Shown here: one piece after another, positions 1 to 8,201 of the stretch
Layout of the letters: the number at the start of each line of letters is the position of its first letter
Numbering within the stretch: position 1 is the first letter of the stretch
Source: Caulobacter sp. 602-2
GTDB lineage: Bacteria; Pseudomonadota; Alphaproteobacteria; Caulobacterales; Caulobacteraceae
Length of the DNA stretch: 64,000 bases
NCBI RefSeq assembly: GCF_011043625.1
Contig: NZ_JAAKGT010000004.1
Location: forward strand, 332,526 to 396,525
Reading direction: 5' to 3'
Made by a program: the position numbers and the translations under genes
The notes under the pieces: generated by a model
The model's input: the letters and a program-made list of their open reading frames with translations, nothing else
The model's database searches: none
Told to the model about the DNA's origin: nothing

Positions 1-285
1 GTCGACCGGGTCGAGGCCGAGGGCGAGGTGTTCTACGTCACGCCCAAGCAGACCGTGCGCGGCGACCGGGCGACCTACGACTACGCCTCCAACACCATCG
101 TGGTGACCGGCAACGTCATCGCCATCCAGGGCCAGGACGTGGCCCGCGGCGATCGCATGGTGGTCAACACCAAGACCAACGACGTGCGGATGGAATCCAC
201 CACCAAGGGCGCGGGCAAGAAGAACCGCGTGCGCGCCGTGGTCTATCCGAGCACCTCGGACGACGCCAACAAGCCCAAGCCCTGA
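1..285 (+). CDS. lptA: LptA/OstA-type LPS transport protein, C-terminal part
   Basis: This reading frame is open from the first base of the window and ends with TGA at 285, so the 5' part of the gene is missing. The 94 visible residues show the repeating OstA pattern (EGEVFYVTP, RGDRATYDYASNTIVVTGNV, GQDVARGDRMVV), in which short beta strands form the periplasmic jellyroll that carries lipopolysaccharide from the inner-membrane complex to the outer membrane. The tail is Lys/Pro rich. lptB follows after 8 bases, as expected for an lptA-lptB operon. An internal GTG at 28 is in frame but is not the true start because homology continues upstream of it. Confidence 0.85.
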   Translation, partial: VDRVEAEGEVFYVTPKQTVRGDRATYDYASNTIVVTGNVIAIQGQDVARGDRMVVNTKTNDVRMESTTKGAGKKNRVRAVVYPSTSDDANKPKP

Positions 286-293
286 GAGCCCTG

Positions 294-1055
294 ATGCAGT
301 TCAACACTCTGGGCGGCGGCGCGACCGAGGACGGTCTCTATGTCGACGGCGTCGGCAAGACCTTCGGCGACCGGCCGGTGGTCAAGAACGTCTCGCTGCG
401 CCTCAAGCGCGGCGAGGTGGTCGGCCTGCTGGGCCCCAACGGCGCGGGCAAGACCACGACCTTCTACATGGTCACCGGCCTGATCGCCGCCGACTACGGC
501 GCGATCTATCTCGACGGCGAGGACATCACGGCCCAGCCGATGTTCCAGCGCGCCCGCCTCGGCGTCGGCTACCTGCCGCAGGAAGCCTCGATCTTCCGCG
601 GCATGACGGTCGAGCAGAACGTCATGGCCGTGGTCGAGATGCGCCAGAAGAACCAGCGCGTGGCCCGCGAGACGGTGACCAACATCCTCGAGGAGCTGCG
701 GATCACCCACATCCGCAAGTCGCCGGCCGTGGCCCTGTCGGGCGGCGAGCGTCGCCGCGTCGAAATCGCCCGCGCCCTGGCCAGCGAGCCGTCGTTCATG
801 CTGCTGGACGAGCCGTTCGCCGGCATCGACCCGCTGGCGATCTCCGACATCCGCGAGGTCGTGAACTACCTCAAGAACCGCGGCATCGGCATCCTGATCA
901 CCGACCACAACGTCCGCGAGACGCTGGACATGGTGGACCGGGCCTCGATCATCGCCGCCGGCGAGGTGCTGTTCGAAGGCTCTCCCAAGGAGATCGTCGA
1001 CAACCCCGAAGTGCGCCGGGTTTACCTGGGCGACAGCTTCGCCGACCGGTCTTAA
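294..1055 (+). CDS. lptB: LPS export ABC transporter ATPase LptB
   Basis: LptB is the cytoplasmic ATPase that drives extraction of LPS from the inner membrane by LptFG and pushes it along the LptC-LptA bridge. Visible motifs are Walker A GPNGAGKTT at residues 47-55, the Q-loop in GYLPQEAS, the signature LSGGERRR, Walker B MLLDEPFAGID and the H-loop ITDHNV. The 253-residue length is close to the usual 240-250, with a short N-terminal extension. It starts 8 bases after lptA and is followed by a strong terminator, so the lpt operon appears to end here and rpoN is probably transcribed separately. Confidence 0.95.
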   Translation: MQFNTLGGGATEDGLYVDGVGKTFGDRPVVKNVSLRLKRGEVVGLLGPNGAGKTTTFYMVTGLIAADYGAIYLDGEDITAQPMFQRARLGVGYLPQEASIFRGMTVEQNVMAVVEMRQKNQRVARETVTNILEELRITHIRKSPAVALSGGERRRVEIARALASEPSFMLLDEPFAGIDPLAISDIREVVNYLKNRGIGILITDHNVRETLDMVDRASIIAAGEVLFEGSPKEIVDNPEVRRVYLGDSFADRS

Positions 1056-1104
1056 ACGGTTCGGACAGGATTGCGGCGCCGTCCAGGCGCACGCCGACCT
1101 CGAG

Positions 1105-1138
1105 AAAGGCCTTGCCCAGCAAGGCCTTTTTCTTTTTT
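1105..1138 (+). terminator. Rho-independent terminator after lptB
   Basis: A perfect 10-bp stem AAAGGCCTTG / CAAGGCCTTT with a CCCAG loop is followed by TTTTTCTTTTTT on the plus strand. It lies between lptB and rpoN. Confidence 0.9.
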
Positions 1139-1249
1139 CGCGGACGGATGGTCGCACCGGCCCGATATTTGCAGGCGTTCGCGCCCCGTTAACCAGACCG
1201 GCCTTTCAATGGCGATCGTAACTTCCGTTCGATTTGCCAGGAGGGCGCG

Positions 1250-2749
1250 TTGGCGCTCAGCCCCAGACTCGATATCCGGCAGGGCCAGGGCCTTGTCATC
1301 ACTCCGCAACTGCAGCAGGCGATCAAGCTTCTGCAGCTGTCGAACATCGAGCTGGAAGCCTTCGTCGAGGCCGAGCTTGAACGTAATCCGCTGCTGCAGC
1401 GCGACGACAGCGACCGCGAGGTCGAGCGCGACGGCGAGCCCGACCGCGCCGTCGAGAACCTGGGCATGGAGAGCGTCTCGGACGCCTCGGCCAATCGCGA
1501 GATGGATGCGCCCGGCGACGACGTCTCGCCCGGCGAGCGCGCCACCGGCGACGGCGAAGGCTTTAGCGCCGAGCACGCTGGCGGCCAGATCGACTGGTCG
1601 CGCGCCGGCGGCGGCGGCAGCTTCGAGGGCGACGACAATTTCGAAGGGGCCCTGAACCGTCCCGAGACCCTGGCCGAGCACCTGAACGGCCAACTGCTGC
1701 TGGCCGGCCTGTCGTCCGCCGACGAGGCCATCGCCGCCATCCTGATCGACGCCGTCGACGCCGCCGGCTATCTGCGCGCCGATCTCTGGGAGATCGCCGA
1801 GCGCCTGGGCTGCGGGTTCGACCGCGTCGAGGCCGTGCTCAAGGTCGTCCAGGGCTTCGAGCCCTGCGGCGTGGCCGCCCGCGACGTGCGCGAGTGCCTG
1901 GAACTGCAGCTGCGCGACGCCAACCGCTACGATCCGGCCATCGCCGCCCTGCTCGACAATCTCGACCTGCTGGCGCGCCGCGACCTTGCCGCCCTGCGCA
2001 AGATCTGCGGCGTCGACGACGAGGACCTGCGCGAGATGATCGCCGAGGTCCGCGGCCTGACGCCCCGTCCGGGCGCGGCCTTCCACAGCGATCCGCCCCA
2101 GACCCTGGTGCCGGACGTCCATGTCCGCGAGGGCCTGGGAGGCATGTGGCATGTCGAGCTGAACACCGACACCCTGCCGCGCGTGCTGGTCGATCAGCGC
2201 TATCACGCCCGCGTCTCCAAGGGCGCGCGCAGCGACCAGGAAAAGACCTTCGTCTCCGACAGCTTCGCCAGCGCCAACTGGCTGGTCAAAAGCCTCGACC
2301 AGCGCGCCAAGACCATCCTCAAGGTGGCCAGCGAGATCGTGCGCCAGCAGGACGGCTTCCTGGCCTATGGCGTCGAGCACCTGCGGCCGCTGAACCTGAA
2401 GACCGTCGCCGACGCGATCGGCATGCACGAGAGCACGGTCAGCCGGGTCACCTCCAACAAGTACGTGTCCACCCCGCGCGGGGTGTTCGAGCTGAAGTTC
2501 TTCTTCACCTCGGCCATCCAGTCGTCGGAGGGCGGCGAGGCCCACTCGGCCGCCAGCGTGCGCCACAAGATCAAGGGCCTGGTCGACGCCGAGAAGACCG
2601 AAGGCGACGTCCATTCCGACGACCGCATCGTCGAGATCCTCAAGGCCGCGGGCGTCGACATCGCCCGTCGCACGGTCGCCAAGTACCGCGAGGCCATGCG
2701 CATCCCCTCGTCGGTCGAGCGCCGCCGCCTGATCAAGGAAACCGCCTAG
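1250..2749 (+). CDS. rpoN: RNA polymerase sigma-54 factor
   Basis: Sigma-54 directs RNA polymerase to -24/-12 promoters and needs AAA+ activators. The N-terminal region I carries the glutamine-rich activator-interacting segment (LVITPQLQQAIKLLQLSN), followed by an acidic, poorly conserved linker at about residues 55-130, the core-binding domain, the HTH (GMHESTVSRVTSNKYV) and the RpoN box (ARRTVAKYREAMRIPSS) near the C-terminus. The start is TTG at 1250, chosen because AGGAGGG at 1239-1245 is ideally spaced and region I begins at once. The 499-residue length is normal for alphaproteobacteria. Its neighbours lptAB and hpf-ptsN are the standard context. Confidence 0.96.
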   Translation: MALSPRLDIRQGQGLVITPQLQQAIKLLQLSNIELEAFVEAELERNPLLQRDDSDREVERDGEPDRAVENLGMESVSDASANREMDAPGDDVSPGERATGDGEGFSAEHAGGQIDWSRAGGGGSFEGDDNFEGALNRPETLAEHLNGQLLLAGLSSADEAIAAILIDAVDAAGYLRADLWEIAERLGCGFDRVEAVLKVVQGFEPCGVAARDVRECLELQLRDANRYDPAIAALLDNLDLLARRDLAALRKICGVDDEDLREMIAEVRGLTPRPGAAFHSDPPQTLVPDVHVREGLGGMWHVELNTDTLPRVLVDQRYHARVSKGARSDQEKTFVSDSFASANWLVKSLDQRAKTILKVASEIVRQQDGFLAYGVEHLRPLNLKTVADAIGMHESTVSRVTSNKYVSTPRGVFELKFFFTSAIQSSEGGEAHSAASVRHKIKGLVDAEKTEGDVHSDDRIVEILKAAGVDIARRTVAKYREAMRIPSSVERRRLIKETA

Positions 2750-2839
2750 GCGGCGCGCGCACCGTCGAACAGCGACGTTTTCGCGCAAGCGGATTCGTCT
2801 CGTCCTGCGTTATACCTCCCTGTCGAAACAGGGCCGGGA

Positions 2840-3451
2840 ATGAGCGACGAGAAGCTGTCAGACGTGATCGAGGGGTTCGGCGAGGACCCGCGCCCGGTGC
2901 TGACCGTCCGCCAGATGCTGGACGCCTTCGATAGCCGCGCCTTCGGCGCCACGCTCCTGGTGTTCGGCCTGCTCAACTGCCTGCCGCTGCCGCCGGGCTC
3001 GTCGACGCTCCTGTCGCTGCCGATTCTGCTGCTGGCGCCGCAGATCGCCTGGGGCGCCAATGCGCCGTGGCTGCCGCGCGGCGTGCTGGAAAAACCCCTT
3101 AAGCGCGACGACCTAAGGGGGCTTTTCCGGCGCATCACGCCGGTTCTGCGCCGCCTGGAAGTGGTGACGCGGCCAAGGCTGGGCTTTCTGTTCGCGGCCG
3201 GCGGCGAGCGCTTCATCGGCGTGGTCTGCACCCTGCTGGCGCTGGTGCTGGTGCTGCCGATTCCCCTTGGGAATCTGGCCCCTGGCGCGACCGTGGCGGT
3301 TCTGGCCCTGGCCCTGCTGCAGCGCGACGGCCTGCTGGCCCTGCTCGGCTACCTGATGGCGACCGCCAGCGCCGCGCTGCTGTTCCTCAGCGCCGGTGTC
3401 GTGACCGCCGCCGTCAAGAGGCTGATCGGGGTCTTTTCGGGACTCTTCTGA
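2840..3451 (+). CDS. ExoD-family membrane protein
   Basis: The 203-residue protein matches the ExoD (exopolysaccharide synthesis, ExoD) family: a short cytoplasmic N-terminus with LTVRQMLDAFDSRAFGATLLVFGLLNCLPLPPGSS, then hydrophobic segments around residues 35-75 and 130-200, with a basic loop (RRITPVLRRLEVVTRPRL) between them. The molecular role of ExoD proteins is not settled; rhizobial mutants have altered exopolysaccharide and alkali tolerance. The ATG at 2840 follows GGGCCGGGA. It sits between rpoN and hpf, genes that are adjacent in many proteobacteria, so it looks like an insertion into a conserved block. Confidence 0.8.
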   Translation: MSDEKLSDVIEGFGEDPRPVLTVRQMLDAFDSRAFGATLLVFGLLNCLPLPPGSSTLLSLPILLLAPQIAWGANAPWLPRGVLEKPLKRDDLRGLFRRITPVLRRLEVVTRPRLGFLFAAGGERFIGVVCTLLALVLVLPIPLGNLAPGATVAVLALALLQRDGLLALLGYLMATASAALLFLSAGVVTAAVKRLIGVFSGLF

Positions 3452-3468
3452 GGCCCTTTTGCTCCCGC

Positions 3469-3499
3469 TTGACACCGCCCCCAGACCGGCGCGTTGATA
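3469..3499 (+). promoter_or_regulatory. Candidate sigma-70-type promoter for hpf
   Basis: TTGACA at 3469-3474 and TTGATA at 3494-3499 are separated by 19 bases. If used, transcription would begin almost at the hpf ATG (3504), giving a leaderless or near-leaderless mRNA, which fits the lack of a clear Shine-Dalgarno sequence there. The spacer is longer than ideal, so this is tentative. Confidence 0.3.
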
Positions 3500-3503
3500 G
3501 GGC

Positions 3504-4133
3504 ATGCAAGTCCAAATCTCCGGCAAGCATGTCGACGTTGGTGAGGCTCTGCGAGCGCGAGTCGCCGACGAAATCGCCCTGAGCATCGGCAAGTATTTCG
3601 ACCGAGGCGGTGACGCCGACGTCGTGATCAGCAAGGAGGGCTACGCCTTCCGTGTCGATTGTTCGGTAAAGCTGGCTTCGGGCCAGCAGCTTCTGAGCCA
3701 CGGCTCCGGCGGCGACGCCCACATGGCGTTCGACCAGGCCCTGGCCAAGATCGAGACGCGCATAAGGCGCTACAAGCGACGCCTGAAGAGCCATACCGAG
3801 GCGGCGACCGCTAAGCAGGCCGAGAACGCCGCCTTCTACGTGCTGCGCGCGCCCGAGGACGACCACGAGGACGAGGACTGGTCGATCGAGGAGAACCACC
3901 CCGCCGGCGCCCCGTCGGCCATGGTGATCGCCGAAACCCAGGCCTCGCTGAAGACGATGACCGTTTCCATGGCTGTCATGGAACTGGACTTGACCGAGTC
4001 CCAGGCAATCGTGTTTAGGAACGCCGCCCACGGCGGATTGTCGGTGGTCTACCGCCGGCCGGACGGAAATATCGGCTGGATCGACCCCGAGCGCACCAAG
4101 TCGCTGAACGGAAACGGCTCGACCTTGAGCTAG
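3504..4133 (+). CDS. hpf: Ribosome hibernation promoting factor, long form
   Basis: The N-terminal ~110 residues form the HPF/YfiA beta-alpha-beta fold that binds the decoding centre of the 30S subunit (QVQISGKHVDVGEALRARVADEI, then AFDQALAKIETRIRRYKRRLKSH). A variable acidic linker (EDDHEDEDWSIEE) leads to a C-terminal domain of about 60 residues (VIAETQASLKTMTVSMAVMELDLTES and GGLSVVYRRPDGNIGWIDP), the dimerisation domain of long HPFs that make 100S ribosomes. The 209-residue length is typical of the long form. It sits in the rpoN-hpf-ptsN block, where it is usually coupled to stationary phase and nitrogen/PTS signalling. Confidence 0.95.
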   Translation: MQVQISGKHVDVGEALRARVADEIALSIGKYFDRGGDADVVISKEGYAFRVDCSVKLASGQQLLSHGSGGDAHMAFDQALAKIETRIRRYKRRLKSHTEAATAKQAENAAFYVLRAPEDDHEDEDWSIEENHPAGAPSAMVIAETQASLKTMTVSMAVMELDLTESQAIVFRNAAHGGLSVVYRRPDGNIGWIDPERTKSLNGNGSTLS

Positions 4134-4218
4134 CTGGAGCCTAAGCGGTCCCGGCGCGTTTCGGGACCGCGGCGGCCGAGCTTTCGGCGGCCGGTATAGA
4201 GCGAGCTAGTTGAAGTCC

Positions 4219-4686
4219 ATGACTATCGGCGATCTTCTGGACCACGGGGCGGTGACGCTGCGCGTCAGCGCCAAGGACAAGCGCCAGGTTCTCGGCGTCA
4301 TCGCCGACTTCGCCGGCCGCGTGCTCGGCATCGATTCCGACATCGCCCTCGATGGGCTGATCGAGCGTGAGGCGGCCGGTTCGACCGGCGTCGGCCAGGG
4401 CGTGGCCCTGCCGCACGCCCGCGTGCCGGGCCTGGATCGGGTGCGCGCCGTCTTCGTGCGCCTGGAGACCCCCGTGGCCTTTGACGCGCTGGACGACAAG
4501 CCGGTCGACCTGTTCCTGGCCCTGTTCGCCCCGCCCGAGGCCAATACCCAGCACCTGCGGGCGCTGGCCCGCGTCTCGCGCATGCTGCGCCAGCCCGAAC
4601 TGCGCGAGCAGCTGCGCCAGGCCCGCTCGGCCGACGCCGTGCACGTGCTGCTGGCCCGCGAGACCGCGACCCCGACGGCGGCTTAA
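4219..4686 (+). CDS. ptsN: PTS IIA-Ntr regulatory protein
   Basis: PtsN receives phosphate from NPr in the nitrogen-related phosphotransferase system and acts as a regulator rather than a sugar transporter. The phosphorylatable histidine is in GVGQGVALPHARVPG (His66 with this start), and the flanking DALDDKPVDLFLALFAPPE is typical of the IIA-2 fold. An in-frame TTG nine bases upstream (4210) is possible; the ATG at 4219 is preferred because it gives the usual 155-residue length starting with MTIGDLL. Neither start has a convincing Shine-Dalgarno sequence. It ends the rpoN-hpf-ptsN block and faces the next gene tail to tail. Confidence 0.95.
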   Translation: MTIGDLLDHGAVTLRVSAKDKRQVLGVIADFAGRVLGIDSDIALDGLIEREAAGSTGVGQGVALPHARVPGLDRVRAVFVRLETPVAFDALDDKPVDLFLALFAPPEANTQHLRALARVSRMLRQPELREQLRQARSADAVHVLLARETATPTAA

Positions 4687-4734
4687 GGCCCCCTCCGGCC
4701 CTTCGGTCGAAAATCAAAAGCGCTTCAAAACGCG

Positions 4735-4774
4735 TGTCATCCCGGCGCTCCGCTTCGCTGCGGCCGGGATGACA
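4735..4774. repeat. GTCATCCCGG-type intergenic hairpin, copy 1
   Basis: A perfect 12-bp inverted repeat TGTCATCCCGGC / GCCGGGATGACA flanks a 16-base GC-rich loop. It lies between the convergent 3' ends of ptsN and the hotdog gene, so it may act as a bidirectional transcription or mRNA end. The same arms occur at 21879-22013. Confidence 0.8.
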
Positions 4775-4802
4775 AGATCAGGGGTGGCGAGGAGGCCCCG
4801 CG

Positions 4803-5195
4803 CTATCTCGCGAAGATGCTCCGCGTCAGGCACGAGAAGACCAGGCGCCCGGCTTCGTCGAGCAGGTCCTGCTGGGCGATGACGATGCCCTTGCCCTCGC
4901 CGACCGGATCCTTGCCCATCACCGTCATGCGCCCGCGCAGCAGTTCGCCGGCCGGCGGGTTACGCAGCCAGCGCAGGGCGTCGACGCCCACCCGCTTGGT
5001 CTGCGGCCAGTCGGCGCTGGCCTCGGCGTCCAGGCGGGTCCAGATCGCGAAGACCATGGCGTCCGGCGCGCCCAGCGACGGGTCCCAGCCGGGCTGGAAG
5101 GCGGCGATGAAGACGTCCAGCGCCTTCTCGTCCACCACCGTCGCACCCAGCGTCACCACCTGGCCGATCTGGATCTCGTCGAACGATGCGGGCAC
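4803..5195 (-). CDS. MaoC-like hotdog-fold protein
   Basis: The 130-residue product resembles MaoC/acyl-dehydratase-like hotdog proteins: an N-terminal FDEIQIGQVVTLGATVVDEKALDVFIAAFQPGWDP, a central DAMVFAIWTRLD and a C-terminal strand pattern LLRGRMTVMGKDPVGEGKGIVIAQQDLLDEAGRLV. The usual catalytic Asp/His pair of (R)-hydratases is not obvious, so the substrate and even catalytic activity are uncertain. The start is the GTG at 5195, chosen because GGAGAG at 5201-5206 is well placed; longer in-frame starts lack this and add a low-complexity Arg-rich tail. It is divergent from the DsbD-like gene. Confidence 0.6.
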   Translation of the reverse strand: MPASFDEIQIGQVVTLGATVVDEKALDVFIAAFQPGWDPSLGAPDAMVFAIWTRLDAEASADWPQTKRVGVDALRWLRNPPAGELLRGRMTVMGKDPVGEGKGIVIAQQDLLDEAGRLVFSCLTRSIFAR

Positions 5196-5305
5196 GCGTG
5201 CTCTCCTGTCGAAGCAGGTGACGACCTGACCACGGCGCCTTGAAGGTTGTCGAGAGCGCGCGCACGGGCCATGTGTCATCGCGAAGTTTCTTTGCAAGGT
5301 CGCCG

Positions 5306-7495
5306 ATGCTGTTGCGCAGGTTGTTCGCCGCCGTCCTGGCCCCGCTGGCCCTTCTCGCCGCCGCGCTCCCCGCGGGCGCCGAGGTGGTCAAGACCGGCCA
5401 CATCGAGGTCGAGCTGGTTTCGCAGGAAGCCGCCGCCGTGCCCGGCTCGACGGTGTTCGTGGCCCTGCGCCAGAAGATCCAGCCCCACTGGCACACCTAC
5501 TGGCGCAATCCCGGCGACGCCGGCGACGCCACCAAGATCGTCTGGACCCTGCCCGCGGGCTGGACCGCCGGCGACATCGTCTGGCCGACGCCCGAGCGCG
5601 TGCGGGTGGGGCCGCTGCAGGACTACGCCTACAGCGGCGAGGTGCTGCTGCCCGTGCCGATCACCGTGCCGGCCTCGGCCAAGCCGGGCCAGACCGTGAC
5701 CCTGCAGGCGGCCGCCGCGTTCCTGGTCTGCGAAGAGATCTGCGTGCCCGAGGACGCGGTGGTGACCCTGTCGCTGCCGGTCGTCGCCGGCCCGGCCAAG
5801 CCCGACCCCAAGTGGGGCGAGACGGTCGGCAAGGTGCTGGCCGCCGCCCCCAAGCCCGCCGGCCTGAAGGCCACCTGGAAGAAGGACGGCGAGACCCTGA
5901 AGCTGTCGGTGACCGGCGCGGCCCTCAAGGACGCCGATTTCGCCGAGGCCTATTTCTTCCCCTATTCGGGCAAGGCCATCGACCACGCCGCGCCCCAGGC
6001 GATCGAGCGCGGACCCGAAGGCCTGACCCTGTCGCTGACCGCCGGCTTCGATTTCGGCCCCGAGGCGACGGAGGCGCCGACCGAGCTGTCGGGCGTGCTG
6101 GCCCTCAAGGGCGGCTCCTACGAGATCACCGCCACGCCGGGCGAGAGGCCAGCAGGCTCTGTAGGGCTAGGCTCGCTTCCCGCGGCCGGCGCCGGTTCGA
6201 CCGGCGGCTCGCAGGCCTCCGGCGGCGCGGCGGCCGATGCTTCGGGCGTCGGCGGCCTGCCGGTCGCCCTGCTGTTCGCCTTTCTCGGCGGTCTGATCCT
6301 CAACCTGATGCCGTGCGTCTTCCCGGTGCTGTCGATGAAGGCCGCCAGCCTCGCCGCCCACGCCCATGACGCCGGCAAGACCCGCGCCCAGGGCCTGGCG
6401 TTCCTCTTCGGCGTCGTGGCCACGTTCCTGGCCCTGGCCGGCCTGCTGATCGCGGTGCGCGCCGGCGGCGAGGCCGTGGGCTGGGGCTTTCAGCTGCAGT
6501 CGCCGGCGGTGGTCGCCGTGCTGTCGCTGCTGATGCTGCTGGTGGCGCTGAACCTGTCGGGCGTGTTCGAGGTCGGCGCGGCCGTCCAGGGCGCGGCCGG
6601 CGGCGTCTCAGCCGGCTCGGGCCTGGCTGGGGCCTTCCTGACCGGCGCCCTGGCGGTGATCGTCGCCGCCCCCTGCACGGCGCCGTTCATGGCCGGCGCC
6701 CTCGGCTTCGCCCTGACCCAGCCGCCGGCCTTCGCCCTCCTGGTGTTCCTGGCCCTGGCGATCGGCTTCGCCGCGCCCTTCGTGATCCTGGCCTTCGCGC
6801 CGGGCCTGCTGAAGAAGCTGCCCAGGCCTGGCGCCTGGATGGACGTGCTCAAGCACGCCCTGGCCTTTCCGATGTACGGCGCGGCCGCGTGGCTGGTCTG
6901 GGTGTTCAGCCAGCAGGCCGGCGGCGTCGCCCTGGCCCTGCTGCTGGCGGCCGCCGTGCTGGTCGCCTTCGCCGCCTGGGCCTATGGCCTGGGCGAGGCC
7001 CGCAGGTTCGCCGGCAAGGCCCCGCTGGTCGCCTTCGGCTTCGCGCTTGCGGGTCTCGCCGGCGGCGTCGCCCTGACGGTCGGCGCCTTGAAGGCGCCCG
7101 TTCCGGCCGCCGGTCCGCAGGCGGCCGAGGTCGCGGGACCTGGCCTCGCCGCCGAGCCCTGGAGCCCCGAGCGCGTCGCCGCGCTGCAGGCCGAAGGCAA
7201 GGTGGTGATGGTCGACTTCACCGCCGACTGGTGCGTGACCTGCAAGGTCAACGAGAAGACCGCCCTGGCCGGCCCGCGCCTGGCCGACGCCTTCAAGGCC
7301 CAGAACGCCGTGCTGCTGAAGGCCGACTGGACCAAGCGCGACGCGACCATCGCCGCGGCTCTGGCCGAGCACGGCCGCGCGGGCGTGCCGCTGTATCTCG
7401 TCTATCCCAAGGGCGCCGGCGCGCCGGTGATCCTGCCCCAGCTTCTGACCGAGGGCCTGGTGATCGAGGCGGTGGAAAAGGCGGCCAAGGGCTGA
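5306..7495 (+). CDS. DsbD-family thiol:disulfide interchange protein
   Basis: DsbD/ScsB-type proteins move electrons from cytoplasmic thioredoxin across the inner membrane to reduce periplasmic thiols. After a signal peptide (MLLRRLFAAVLAPLALLAAALPAGA) there is a periplasmic N-terminal domain with a CEEIC pair at about residues 142-146, a multi-helix CcdA-like core with cysteines in NLMPCVFPVLSMK (about 336) and VAAPCTAPFMAGAL (about 456), and a C-terminal thioredoxin domain with WCVTC near residue 642. All three redox centres are present. The ATG at 5306 is chosen over an earlier in-frame start because the signal peptide begins there. The clear inverted layout with the upstream gene suggests its own promoter. 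Confidence 0.92.
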   Translation: MLLRRLFAAVLAPLALLAAALPAGAEVVKTGHIEVELVSQEAAAVPGSTVFVALRQKIQPHWHTYWRNPGDAGDATKIVWTLPAGWTAGDIVWPTPERVRVGPLQDYAYSGEVLLPVPITVPASAKPGQTVTLQAAAAFLVCEEICVPEDAVVTLSLPVVAGPAKPDPKWGETVGKVLAAAPKPAGLKATWKKDGETLKLSVTGAALKDADFAEAYFFPYSGKAIDHAAPQAIERGPEGLTLSLTAGFDFGPEATEAPTELSGVLALKGGSYEITATPGERPAGSVGLGSLPAAGAGSTGGSQASGGAAADASGVGGLPVALLFAFLGGLILNLMPCVFPVLSMKAASLAAHAHDAGKTRAQGLAFLFGVVATFLALAGLLIAVRAGGEAVGWGFQLQSPAVVAVLSLLMLLVALNLSGVFEVGAAVQGAAGGVSAGSGLAGAFLTGALAVIVAAPCTAPFMAGALGFALTQPPAFALLVFLALAIGFAAPFVILAFAPGLLKKLPRPGAWMDVLKHALAFPMYGAAAWLVWVFSQQAGGVALALLLAAAVLVAFAAWAYGLGEARRFAGKAPLVAFGFALAGLAGGVALTVGALKAPVPAAGPQAAEVAGPGLAAEPWSPERVAALQAEGKVVMVDFTADWCVTCKVNEKTALAGPRLADAFKAQNAVLLKADWTKRDATIAAALAEHGRAGVPLYLVYPKGAGAPVILPQLLTEGLVIEAVEKAAKG

Positions 7496-7568
7496 GCAGT
7501 CGACGCTCGCCCGGCGGCGCCGTGCGATCTTCGATTGCAATGCGAGACGGGTAGGCGATCGTGAGGGC

Positions 7569-8198
7569 ATGAGCCCGCACGCCTACCTGCTGTTCGTGGC
7601 CGCCAGCATCGTCCTGGTGCTCGTGCCCGGACCCGACATGGCCTACATGCTGACCCGCACCCTTGCCCAGGGGCGGCGCGCGGGCGTCATGGCCGCGCTG
7701 GGGATCAACGCCGGCGCCTATGTGCACCTGGCCGCGGCGGTGGCGGGACTGTCGGCGCTGCTGTTGGCGTCGGCCACGGCGTTCCTGGTCGTCAAATGGG
7801 CCGGCGCCGCCTATCTCGTCTATCTCGGCGTGCGCGCCCTGTTCAGCCGGACGGCGACGAGCGAGCTGGCCGGCGGCGAGCTGCGCGGGCGCAGCCTGCG
7901 GGCCGTTTTCTGGCAAGGGTTCTGGAGCGACGTGCTCAATCCCAAGGTGGCGGTGTTCTACGTCGCCCTGCTGCCGCAGTTCATCGAGCCGGCCGCCGGC
8001 CATCCGACCGCGCAGCTGATCCTGCTGGGCGTGACCAGCAACGTGCTGGCGATCCTCATCAACCTCGTCCTGGTCGTGCTGGCCGCGCGGCTGACGGCGG
8101 GCCTGCGCCGCAACGCCGGGGTGGCGCTGTGGCTGCAGCGGGCCATGGGCGTGCTGTTCGTCGGCCTGGGCCTGCGGCTGGCGGCCGAGAAGGCCTGA
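7569..8198 (+). CDS. LysE/RhtB-family amino acid exporter
   Basis: The 209-residue integral membrane protein has the LysE/RhtB pattern: YLLFVAASIVLVLVPGPDMAYMLTRTLAQGRRAGVMAALGINAG at the start, followed by about five further hydrophobic segments and the conserved FWQGFWSDVLNPKVAVFYVALLPQF. These inner-membrane carriers export amino acids such as lysine, threonine or homoserine lactones; the substrate cannot be read from sequence. GAGGGC precedes the ATG. It converges on the DUF1353 gene with only 3 bases between stop codons. Confidence 0.88.
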   Translation: MSPHAYLLFVAASIVLVLVPGPDMAYMLTRTLAQGRRAGVMAALGINAGAYVHLAAAVAGLSALLLASATAFLVVKWAGAAYLVYLGVRALFSRTATSELAGGELRGRSLRAVFWQGFWSDVLNPKVAVFYVALLPQFIEPAAGHPTAQLILLGVTSNVLAILINLVLVVLAARLTAGLRRNAGVALWLQRAMGVLFVGLGLRLAAEKA

Positions 8199-8201
8199 GC
8201 C

